Of a stretch of DNA of 64,000 nucleotides, positions 34,190 to 44,037 are shown in pieces. The notes beneath the pieces were generated by a model that was given only the letters and a program-made list of their open reading frames with translations, was not told where the DNA came from and searched no databases. The stretch lies in contig CM048848.1 of NCBI GenBank assembly GCA_026545225.1, positions 15,613,353 through 15,677,352 of the forward strand, written 5' to 3'. The stretch is from Cornus controversa (taxonomy: Eukaryota; Streptophyta; Magnoliopsida; Cornales; Cornaceae). Positions within the stretch are counted from its first letter, which is position 1, and the number at the start of each line of letters is the position of its first letter. The translations under genes and the position numbers were made by a program.

Positions 34190-35609
34190 TGATGTGGTCG
34201 GAACTAAATTATATTGTAAGCTTAATTTTGCCCTTTTTATCAAAATATAATTTAACCACTCGCAAGAGCACGAATCTTTGTAGATAAGGTTCTATATAGA
34301 GGGTATCGATCCCACGAGGACTAGTCGTTAATTGTCATAAAGAAAGATTAATTCTACTTTAATTCTAAAGAAACAGGTTTTTGGTTTTGTGTTTAAAACT
34401 ATTGCGTAAATGAAATGACGATAAAATTAAAGAGTAAAGTTGGGAGAGAGAACTAGGGTTGGGTTCCACCACTAGCCATTCACATGTTCATAAGTGTAGC
34501 AAGCATGGGATTCATTAATTAAATGCCTAACAATGTCATTAGGCTTGTGACCTCAATGACATATCAAAAGATCAATGTGTGTGCTAACCTATCATAATCC
34601 ATCTTCAACAAGCATAGCTCTTCAACCTAACTAACTACCTAATTACTCTACTCTCTACGTAAACACTACATGCATCCAAACTACCTTGTCTTGGCATGGT
34701 CTATACAAACTAGCATCACACATTCATTTAAACACCATTATCTAGCCATCATTTGCACTTCTTGTGGAATATGCAAATGTTGTGCATTCAAGTGACAAAA
34801 CCTACTCTAAGACAAGAATAAATTCCATATCAAATGAATATATATAAGAAATGTATTTGTGTACATAATCACTAGGCTAAATAATCAACATTTAATTACA
34901 AATCCCCAAGAGCTACAAAGATGAACAAGTTTACATGGCTAGGGGTTGAAACCAACACCCTAGTAGAAGAGTTAGTTGCTCATGGTTGCCTTGCACCCTT
35001 CCATTGATGAAGAGAATGAAGCTTCTTGGTCTGGTTCAGCTTTTCTCTTCCTCTCCCGAAGGTCTCTCTTTCCTTCTTCTGATGTGTATGTTGAGAGATA
35101 TGAGATATGTGGCTTTTGGTGCTTTATGTATGCTTTTTGGCTCCTTTGGGCCCACCATATATATATATATATCATTATATATATCTCTTGTATCAAGAAG
35201 GCCCCCAAAAGTCTTGTTCAAGTCAGACAATCCCCCTAAGTCGTGCAAAAAGGGGGATTTTGTTGCAAGTGGGAGAGCAGGTGATCAAGTGGCCAAGTGG
35301 GCTCTGCAGCATTTTGATTGATCGAAATTGCATTTCGATTGATCGAGATTTCGATCAATCGAAATGAGATTTCGATCAATTGAAATCTCGATTGATCGAA
35401 ATCCATATCTCGATTGATCGAAATGCCTTGGCAACATTTTCTGATTTCATCTCTTGACTGCAGAAAGCTTCCAACTTTGCTCCATTTACTCCAATACCTG
35501 CAATACATCAAAAACACAAAAATACCGTAAACATATCTCGGTAAACGCAAAAACGGAACTAACATATGCAATAAAGAGGGTTCAAATGCATAGAATTGAA
35601 CACTTATCA
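34190..35609 (-). repeat. 5' LTR of element B (right copy)
   Basis: 1420 bp, followed by the CACAC target copy at 35610-35614. It differs from the left copy by nine substitutions and a 2-bp shorter TA run, all between about 35146 and 35599. The palindrome array is at 35312-35424. Confidence 0.96.
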
Positions 35610-35614
35610 CACAC

Positions 35615-38473
35615 CTCGTCGATTTGGAGCGCGTCTTCTGCCGATGTCGGGCTTATAATTTACGGATGAACCCTTTTAAATGTGCTTTTGGAGTTAGCGC
35701 GGGAAAATTCTTAGGATTCGTTGTGCACGAGAGGGGAATCGACGTTGATCGTATGAAAGCAAGGTCCGTCATAGATATGCCTCGTCCTCAGACCTTAAAG
35801 CAGTTAAAGAGCTTTATCGGGAAAGTTTCCTATCTTCGGCGTTTTATTCCCGCCTTGGCAGAGATGTCTCATGCGTTCGGCTCGTTAATGAAGGGAAAAG
35901 GGCCCTTTCGTTGGCTCCCAGAGCATGAAAAGGCATTTGAGCGAGTGAAGATCGCTATCTCTTCGCCAATTACCATGATTGCTCCTAAGCCGGGGGTGGC
36001 TCTGAAGCTCTACTTAACCTCTACTTCGAGATCGATCGGTGCGTTGTTGGCCCAAGAATTCGGAGGTCAAGAATGCCCAGTTTACTACATCAGTAGAATT
36101 GTAAAGGATGCTGAGACAAGGTACTCGCCCATTGAAAGACATTGTTTATCTCTCATTTTCGCAGCCAGAAAGCTTCGGCATTATTTTTTGTCGCATTCGG
36201 TCGAGCTCATGACAAAATGCAATCCTTTGAGATACATGTTGTCCCGGCCCATCCTGTCAGGTCGCATGGCGCGATGGCTCCTCTTGCTAGCTGAGTTTGA
36301 AATCAAATGCCTCACTCCTAAGGCCATATTGAGCAAAGCTCTGGCGGACCTCATTGCTCAATTTCCTTCGGAGGAGCTCAGGCCACTAGATGATGATCTG
36401 CCAGGCGAGGAGCTGAATTGTTCATGTTTGGCTAAAGTCAAGGAGGAATGGACCTTAGCTTTCGACGGGTCCTCGACCTCCAGTGGAGGAGGAGCCGGAG
36501 TGGTCCTGACATCTGAGGCTGGCGAAAAGAAAAGTTTTTCATACAAACTCGACTTCGCGTGCACAAACAATGAGGCGGAATACGAAGCTTTCATCCTTGG
36601 TCTCTTGGCTGCGCGAGAGCTCGGTATCAGAAGGTTACGAGTCAAAGGGGACTCAAAATTGGTGATAAAGCAAACTAACGGGGAGTACGCTGTGCGAGAG
36701 CCATCATTGGCGGCTTATAGAGGCATACTTCAGAAATTGCGCCGGAGTTTCGAGGAGCTGTTAGTGGAGTACGCGCCTCGTTCTAACAATCGACATGCTG
36801 ACGCATTGGCAACTTTGGCATCCAAGATGGAAATTCCGAGCGAGGTCGTTTCGATACAAATTCAAAAGAGGACCTCTCCGTGTCAAAGTAGCGAGGAAAG
36901 GGACCTCGAGGAGCCCGATTGGCGAGCTCCTATCAAGGCACAGCTTGGAGGAAGCCCATCAGGAATCCCTCTCTCAGCCCTCAAAGACTTCCTGATCTAC
37001 CAAAGAATCCTTTACTACCGAGCCCCGGGAGGGCTGCTCATGAAATGCGTCGGTGAGATGGAGGGTCGTTCTATCTTGGACCTGGTTCATGAGCATTCTT
37101 GTGGGGCAATGGAAATAAGTCTTTATAGGCGGCTTCAGAGACGGGGCTATTATTGGCCATCAATGGCCGAGGAGGCCAAGGCTAAGCAGGAGACTTGCTT
37201 AGACTGCGCAGAGGCGCGAGATAAGCTTGAATGTTTCGTGACTTTGGAGGACCAGGATTGGCGAGCTCCGTTCTTTGTTTTCTATCAGACGGGATCGCTG
37301 CCTCTGGATCGTGTCGATGCTTTTAAGATAAAAAGGAGGGTTAAACGATTCGAGTTGATCGATGGCCAACTCTTTAGAAGAGGATTTGGCGAAAGACTCC
37401 TTCGATGTCTCGGCAAGACTGATGCCCAGCACGTCATGGAAGAGTTGCATAATGCGGAGCATCAAGGAGGTGTGAAGCTCTATACGCATCTCATAAGGTT
37501 GGGATATTACTGGCCCACCATGGAGAAGGACTGCAAGGAGCATACCAAGCGATGTCGTTCATGTCAAATCCATGATCATCGAATCCACGCTCCGGCTACA
37601 GAGCTTCATCCGATTTTAACCCCATGGCCATTTCATACTTGGGGTATGGATTTGATTGGACCAATTTCGCCCAAGTCAAAGGGGAATATGTGGATCCTCA
37701 CCGCAACTGAAATGTATACAAAGTGGGTAGAAGCGATACCTTTAAAGAAGGCAACAGGACCTGCTATCGCAAATTTTATAAAAGAGTACATTGTCTGTCG
37801 TTTTGGGATTCCGAAAGTCATTTTGAGCGATAATGGTACGTCTTTCGTCAATAATCAAGTTGGGCGCTTGATGGACCAATATGACATTCTTCATCATCGA
37901 TCTACCCCTTACTATCCCCAGGGAAATGGCCAGGCTGAGGCTACTAACAAGATCCTCCTTCGAATCCTCAGCCGGACTTTGGAGGATTTCCAACACAAAT
38001 GGGCCGACCACCTCATCCTCGCCTTATGGGCATATCGGAGTTCGTCCAAGCGCTCTACACTCGCTTCGCCGTTCTCACTGGTATATGGGACCGAGGCCGT
38101 ATTGCTAGCCGAGCTTGCTGTCCCCTCAGCGAGTCTCGCTGAGCGAAGTCAGTTAGAGCACGAAGCAGAGCTCGAAGTATTGGACGAGCGTAGAGAGCGA
38201 GCTAGTGAGCACATGAAGGTATATCAAGCGAGGGTAGCTCGAGCTTACAACGCCTTGGTAAGACCTCGAAGTTTTCGAGAAGGTGATCTCGTTTTAAAGG
38301 CCGCCCCTCATGTAATGAGAGGTCTCGCGGCTCCGAAGTTTACACCTAAATGGGAAGGACCTTATGAAGTCAAGCAAGCGTTCGAGGCTGGATATTACAA
38401 AATAGGCGAGCTAGGAGCTGAAATGGTAACAGCTATGTTAAATGTCAAGTGGCTTAAGGCGTATTTTAGTTAG
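35615..38473 (+). pseudogene. C-terminal part of Tat pol: end of RT, two RNase H domains, integrase
   Basis: This frame continues the interrupted RT in register. After the RT thumb comes a first RNase H-like region (SIGALLAQE ... ETRYSPIERHCLSLIFA), then a second one with DGSS, NNEAEYEA, GDSKLVIKQ and NRHADALA, the dual RNase H arrangement known for Tat. Two integrase zinc-site-like segments follow, one degenerate (37040-37210) and one good (about 37400-37570, H...H...CRSC). The integrase core has GMDLIGP, LSDNGTSF and GQAEATNK, so all three acidic residues are present. The C-terminus ends in a GPYEV-type module and no chromodomain. Because the gene is split by 13 kb, no full protein can be made. 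Confidence 0.92.
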
Positions 38474-38757
38474 AATGATAAAGTTGCCTTGGCTTAATCT
38501 ATATAGTGCATTAGTTCCTTTTGTTGTTGGAATTTTGAGTTTTAAAAGAGAAGTTATGTAAACTTTTGGACCTTCCAATGATAGTGCAATGTTTGTGCTT
38601 TGAGCTCATGAGTTGAATAGCGAATGTTGCATGAATAGGTTCGTGTACTGAAAGCAATATGGATATGCACAAATAGTAAAAGGAAATCTTTCTGTATTGC
38701 AAATCAAAGGTTTGTATACAAAAGAGCAAGCATTGCTCGAAAAAAATGTACATTAGA
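38474..38757. other. Convergent intergenic gap between Tat pol and the antisense gene
   Basis: 284 bp separate the integrase stop from the stop of the antisense gene; the two genes are tail to tail. The sequence is AT-rich and may hold the antisense gene's 3' UTR. I see no further feature. Confidence 0.6.
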
Positions 38758-41700
38758 TTAAGGAAGGTCAGTAGGAGACATCTCGGCAGGCCCCATTCTG
38801 GTTATCACGGCATCAATGTCGAGCTTCAACTGCTGGATGCCAGCTTGGTCTTTCCCGAGCTCAGCTTTGTAGTGTTGAACCCCTAACTCAAGCTCTTTCA
38901 ACTTCAGTTCTTTGACTCGAAGAAGGGCTTCCCGGTCGCCGAGTTGATCACGAAGGCCTCGGAGGTGCCTCAGTTCAACCTCTCTCTGCTCGTACCTCCT
39001 CACCCGTTCGAGCACCTGTTTCAACCATTCTATTTTTACTTGAGCTCGTTCAAGAACTCGAACAATACCGTCAAGTTGGTCGAAATCTGAGGCATCGAGT
39101 TGTTTGGTCGACGCCTGTCGAAGAAGGAGGACTCCTCGGCACAGCTTGTTGTATACGAAGACTAAGAATTCTGCATCGGAGTCCAGGTCTTCGAAGGTGT
39201 CTGGATGGTCAGCCTTCAGTTGAGTAAGGAGTTGGGCGCGAGAAGGTGTGACGAGAGCGCCCCCCCATGGCTCTAAAGGGCTTCCAACACTTGGTAGGTT
39301 TCCAAAAAGGTTGCCTTCAGGTAAGGCGATGGTGACCAGAGCTGAGGCTGGAGTCATTTCAGGTTCAGGAGGGGGTCTGGGCTCCGAGCTAGCCCCAGCT
39401 GGGCGAGGGCCTACGTTCCGTCCCAGCCTGGGACTCATCAACCCTCCAAGAGGCCGAGGAGTGGTGGTGGTGCCAAAGGTTAGAGGAGCAGAAGAGGTCA
39501 ACTGCCCAGATGGTCTGAGGAGCACGATACGCCTTTGAGGAATTGCTGGTGTAGAAGAAATTGCGGCGTCAGTGCTCGGAGCTGTAGGGGAAGCTAGAGG
39601 GCTCGCCAAGGGGTCACAACTAGGAGGCTCCACAGTGGCCTTTGGGAAAGAAGCAGTGGCCCCAACACTTGGGCTCTGCCCCACTTGTTCACTTATTTCA
39701 TCCCCAGAGTTTGATTCCAGGGATTGGAAGGAGCCCTCCGCATCTTCCTCAGCAGCTCGGCCATGACTAGGGGGCTCCTCGACAGCCTGACTTTGAGGCA
39801 TAGGCTCGACGGCTCCTTCCTCGACGTTACCAGTTCGGTTTGAAACCTCCTAGAATGCCTGCGACTCTCTGATAAGGCCCTCGAAGGGGACATCTTTGTC
39901 AACTGAAATCAACCAAGGAAGAAATTTTAGGGAAATGATTTGATACATTTTATGAATGGGAAAAGACAGGAGTATCATTCTGTTTACCAGCGCCTATGCT
40001 TAGCGGTGAGAGACTATCCTCGCTATCAAGTTCATCTCGAAGAGATATCGGTATACGAATGAATTCCTTCCCCCTTCCCTGTCTGTGAAGACTGAGAAGC
40101 GCCTCCGCGCTTGTAAGAGGGGCGAGCTCATCCAACAGCCCTCTCAGGTTTTGGCTTGAAGAACTGGGCAATGTCCCCACCAGATCGAGGTCATCCTGGG
40201 GAACTCCTAAACCGCCATCAAGAGGGGCGCTCGAGATAGGTAATGTTTGAGCCCCTACAGTAGCCTCGGATATTTGGGGGACAGGAGGAGGAGAATCTAG
40301 AGGATTTGCCGAGGTGGCAACTGTCAGTGCAAACTAAAACAATAGTTAGATCTATAACGCTATTTGAGACCAAAATCAAGTAGATGCATTTTGGTTATGG
40401 GTTGTTTACCTTTGCTCTTTTTGAGGAATCAGAGGCAGGGACAAAAGAGGACATGTTGGCCTCAGCTCGGCGCTTGCCTTGACCAGCGCCTCGAGAAGAT
40501 ATGGGAACTCTGGAGGGCACTGTACCCTGAAGAGTTACCACGCCTGACGTAGCACCTGTGCTTGTAAGGGGTTGAGATGGAGTATGATTCAGGGCCAGAA
40601 GTCCTGGAGTGGTGCACAAGAACCCTCGAGAAGGTGGGTCAGCCCTATTGCGAAAAATGGAGCTCTTCTGTAGAGACGGAATAGGGTGGCGAGGAACTCC
40701 ACTTTTGACGAAGGCTTGAAATCTGTCAAGTACGCCTCGCCAATACGCCTTCGAGCCCCTCACCCACCGTCCTTTTCTCGTGCACGAGGGCACCACGAGC
40801 TCCGTTCTGTTCACAACCAGGAGCTCAACTTGGTCTTCCAAGAAACGAGCTAGAGCAGAAGAGAAGTTTTGAACTTCGAGCTCATCATGGCCCCTGGGTA
40901 TAGTTTGGTCATAGCCAAATTGACGAGCCTCTCTGTCGGGTCGATAAATTTTGCTGACAGTGGTGGCAGGAGAAGCAAAGCCAGGAAGGTACCCTGGAGT
41001 GATAAATGCCAAGTTAGTAAGAGCCCCGTTGGAATAGAGGTCGTCTCCTTTGAAAACTTGGCCCACGGTCAGGCTGTAAAATGGGGGAGGCGGCCCCATG
41101 AACGATCGAGCTCTGAAGTGCTGCTCTTTGTCAATAAAATGCGCAAATTTCTTGCGAGGAGCTGCCACCCTGTTCCATCTGGCCGAGCGGTGTCCGCCAC
41201 TCCCGGAATTCATACGAGGAGCGTAAGAAGGAAAGTGTTCGTACATGAACATTTGAAGGAAAGTGGCCGAGCCAAACCAAGCTACATGGAGGCGACCCAT
41301 GCATTGCTCATAGTAGGTATGGAAGTTGTCTAAGGCATGATACAGAGTGCCCAAGAAAAGAGGGGCTAAGGGAATATGCACCCCTCGGGCTAATTTGACT
41401 GCGAGTGGCACTAGGTCAGGGCTCGGAGTGTCCTCGGGAGGTCCCGGGAAGATTGAACGAGACAACCAGGACAAGATATAAGCCGCCAAACGTAGAGGGC
41501 TCTCGCTCTGAGGGCCTGCCACCCACTTGCTTGTGTCATTGTGGGAGAAATCTCTATAAAAATGGCGGAGGAGGGAAACCCAGGTACATTTCCCCCCAGT
41601 TTCAGGAGGGGACTCATGCACCACCTCGTTCTTCTTGTTAAAACGAGTTGCCAACTTCGAGGCAGCCTGAATTTCTGCTCGAAGAGCTACCACCCGTCGC

Positions 41701-42261
41701 TCCTCGACCTCACAAAGCGTCCATGTGGAGGGATCAGTTGTACCAAAAATATTAAGTCTTGTGAGAACGTTGACATCTTCCAGTGTTGGAGTGAACTCAC
41801 CCCAAGAAGTGACAAAAGTATGAGAATGGGTGCTCCACCTCGAAAGGAGCACCTGCAGCCCCGCGATATCTCGGTTTATTGTAAGGCTTCGAGTACTTTG
41901 GATAGCTTCGAGGATCCCCGCGTCCTTTCAAGCGCGTTGTATAAGCAGGGACAGAAAAAATGAAGTCTGTCCATTCTTCCCATCCAATGCAGGCAGTGGT
42001 GGGAATGGGAAGGTAGAGGAAAGAGTAAGGAAAATCTCCTCGCTCAATCCTAAAGCGAAGAATAGAATCAGAAGGAAGTCGAGGTCCCTCTACCACAGGA
42101 GGCCTCGAGTCCATGGCCATTGGCTCCTCCACCAGCTCGTCTATGCCTGATAAATCCTGAGTCTGATCCCAGAAAGTATCATCAGGACCGAAGAAGGGAG
42201 CTGTCCTCCATTCTTCGGGAGGAGGTACCTCGAAGACATCATGAGAGCTAGCCTTCGACAT
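38758..42261 (-). pseudogene. Antisense spliced gene in the Tat element: plant mobile domain protein with coiled-coil C-terminus
   Basis: Read on the minus strand, exons 42261-40410, 40333-39988 and 39902-38758 are joined by AAG|GTAAAC...TTTTAG (76 bp) and G|GTAAAC...TTTCAG (85 bp) introns with compatible phases (0 and 1), giving about 1,114 codons. The N-terminal half is a plant mobile domain (WEEWTDFIFSVPAY, HTFVTSWGEFTPTLEDVNVLTRL, LAAYILSWLSRSIFPGP, PLFLGTLYHALD, ATFLQMFMYEHF). The middle is Pro/Ser-rich. The C-terminus (about the last 140 residues) is a charged coiled coil (LERAQVKIEWLKQVLERVRRYEQREVELRHL pattern, spread over heptads). Two lesions are visible: a one-base frameshift near 41930, and a nonsense codon in exon 3 near 39852. 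Plant mobile domains occur both in host silencing-related genes (MAIN/MAIL1) and in transposons. Antisense ORFs are known in some Tat elements; whether this spliced structure is described I cannot say. Confidence 0.75.
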
Positions 42262-42380
42262 GTCTTGAATGAGTTCGGAAGCAAGGGAGAGTTGAGATAA
42301 GAATTCAAAGTTTGCTCTGGAGAATTGGAGATTCAAGGTAAGAAGAATGTAGAAAAATGAAAATTTTCTAAGTTCCCCAT

Positions 42381-42386
42381 TTATAG
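42381..42386 (-). promoter_or_regulatory. Candidate TATA box of the antisense gene
   Basis: On the minus strand CTACTATAAATGGGG places TATAAA 120 bp upstream of the ATG at 42261. The bases in between are CT/AT-rich like a plant 5' leader. It lies outside the LTR, so the antisense gene may have its own promoter. Confidence 0.55.
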
Positions 42387-42656
42387 TAGGGGGAATTCTG
42401 ATCGACAAGACACCGAAGCGACGCAAGGTTCCAAAATCCAAGACACCGAATCGTCACAAAGCGCAAAAAACGAAGCGTCAGGGCATCGCTTAAACCGATG
42501 TCAGTCATTAATGATGATTTGAAAGGTCGGCGACTGTGCAGTTTTTGAGGAAACCGAAGGGACGCCTCGAGATAGCTACATGGAACACCTTTGCAGAAAA
42601 GAGTTCGAGCTTACGCTTCGAGTTGTGTACGAGGACCTACATGTAGGACCTCGCAC
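42387..42656. other. Region between antisense promoter and 3' LTR
   Basis: No coding region supported. It holds short direct repeats (ACACCGAA, CGAAGCGTC) near 42410-42480. Confidence 0.5.
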
Positions 42657-42663
42657 AAGGGGG
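42657..42663 (+). other. Polypurine tract of the Tat element
   Basis: AAGGGGG followed by CTAAT and the LTR start at 42669. This is the expected plus-strand primer position. Confidence 0.75.
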
Positions 42664-42668
42664 CTAAT

Positions 42669-43987
42669 TGTTGGTATAGGCCACTCAGGCCATTTAGGGT
42701 CTTTCACGTGGGTCCAGGTGGCAACGGTCCCACTTTGACTTTTCCTCCATTTCGAGCTCCTTCAGCCATTCCAGGTGGCAACGGTCCCACTTTGACTTTT
42801 CTCCTATTTTCGAGTTCCTCCGAGCAGAGAGAGTCTCCATCGATCTCCTCCTCGTACGATTTTCCTATCGAGCTCATTCTCAAATAGGGGATTTTAATCG
42901 AGCTCCTCCGAGGAGAGAGAGTCTCCATCGAGCCCCTCTTCGGATAGAGGATTTTAATCGAGCTCCTCCGGTAAGAGAAATTTACCTTCGAGCTCCTTCC
43001 CTTATTGTGAAGGGCATGCCTCAGAGGGGTGATTGCTTTTCTTGGGCAAGTTGTTCTCTGCTAATGACACTTCACGGAGGTCCTCTCTACGGATCAACCT
43101 CCATTTTGCAAGGAGGCACTCCTCTCTACGGATAAAGCCTTGCGAGGAGTTCCTCTCTACGGATAAACCTCAAACGAGTCTCTATCCTTTCATTTGGATA
43201 CAGCTCGGATGGTGATGAGTTCCTCTCTACGGATAAACATCACGGGAAATCCTCTCTCCGGATCAATTTCCCCCAAAGCGAGGAGGCACTCCTCTCTACG
43301 GATAAAACCTCGCGGAGGTCCTCTCTACGGATCAACCTCCATTTTTACGAGGAGTTCCTCTCTACGGATAAACCTCTTTTTACGAGGAGTTCCTCCCTAC
43401 GGATAAACCTCGTGGCGCTCCGCGCTCCTATGGGGGGGTAAGAGCTCGGATCACTGCCTTATGGGAACTAAGGGCTTGGGTTCGGAGGCTGGAGTCCAAG
43501 GTACGCTAAATCCGCGACGGACCTCGTTTCTAGCTAGGATGAGGACCTTGCATCATGGATTGGCCTGTCACAGAGGAAAGGAGATAACCAGGTGAGGTGA
43601 GCGAATCCCTTTTTCTGACAAGTGTAATCTCGGCCCTTGATTCACAGATATTTACCACAGATATTTACCACCGCAAAACCTAGACCCTTGGTGAGAAAAG
43701 ACATTTTTGCCTATAAATAATGAGAGAAAAGTAGAAAACAGGGGGGGATGAAAAAAAAAAAAACAAGGAAGGGAGAGAGCAGAAAAATAATTTGTTTACC
43801 TTCTTTTCGGACAATACCAGACTCCTCAGGATCCTCTCATTTTCCTACCCAATCCTCCCCTCTCCTTACAATCCACTTAGAACAGTGGGCTCCTCTGTGA
43901 CAGCTTGGATTCCCACTGGGACCCGCTCTCTGGCGACCATCATCGTGGAAAGTTTGACTTCAGTTCTAACAGAACCTACTACAAACA
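42669..43987 (+). repeat. 3' LTR of the Tat element
   Basis: 1319 bp, same length as the 5' LTR with no indels. The differences seen by eye are at the positions matching 18000, 18338, 18479, 18573 and 18790. The target copy CAGAG follows at 43988-43992. Confidence 0.96.
43076..43413. repeat. Hairpin array with constant core and variable complementary arms (3' LTR)
   Basis: Same array as at 18398-18735, offset by 24,678 bp. In this copy the third unit has TCTCTACGG and the GGGAAAT unit has TCCTCTC, closer to the consensus core than in the 5' LTR. All arm pairs are unchanged. Confidence 0.9.
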
Positions 43988-44037
43988 CAGAGAACTAGAG
44001 CATCTAAAATCTTAGATGGAACCAAATACATAGTATC

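Larger units (their letters stand above)
22594..35609 (-). mobile_element. Athila-like Ty3/gypsy element B, complete, nested in the Tat RT gene
   Basis: On the minus strand the order is 5' LTR (34190-35609), primer binding site, gag, pol, spacer with palindrome array, accessory ORF, 3' tail with polypurine tract, 3' LTR (22594-24015). It is 13,016 bp and flanked by CACAC. The tRNA-Asp-type primer site, FMDD reverse transcriptase, DLGA protease and 3' accessory ORF fit the Athila lineage. By eye the LTRs differ at nine substitutions plus one TA-run indel, so it is young. The only coding lesion seen is an in-frame stop between gag and pol. Confidence 0.96.
17991..43987 (+). mobile_element. Tat-lineage Ty3/gypsy retrotransposon with antisense gene, interrupted by nested element B
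   Basis: Two 1319-bp LTRs (17991-19309 and 42669-43987), TG...CA ends, a primer binding site, gag, protease, RT, two successive RNase H domains, integrase without chromodomain and a polypurine tract define a complete element. The 5-bp duplication CAGAG flanks it (17986-17990 and 43988-43992). The dual RNase H and the antisense gene between pol and the 3' LTR fit the Tat lineage. The LTRs differ at only about five positions by eye, so insertion was recent. Removing the nested 13.0-kb element and one CACAC leaves about 12.98 kb. It sits about 340 bp beyond the NPH3 stop codon. Confidence 0.95.

Noticed and set aside
35624..38473. Reading the 949-residue frame as an independent gene starting near 35624
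   Set aside because: It begins in the middle of reverse transcriptase and continues the frame cut at 22593; it is the second half of a split gene.
42591..42928. Small ORFs within the Tat LTRs (also 18026-18728 and 43033-43406)
   Set aside because: They exist in both LTRs only because the LTRs are near-identical; they span the repeat arrays and have no domain.
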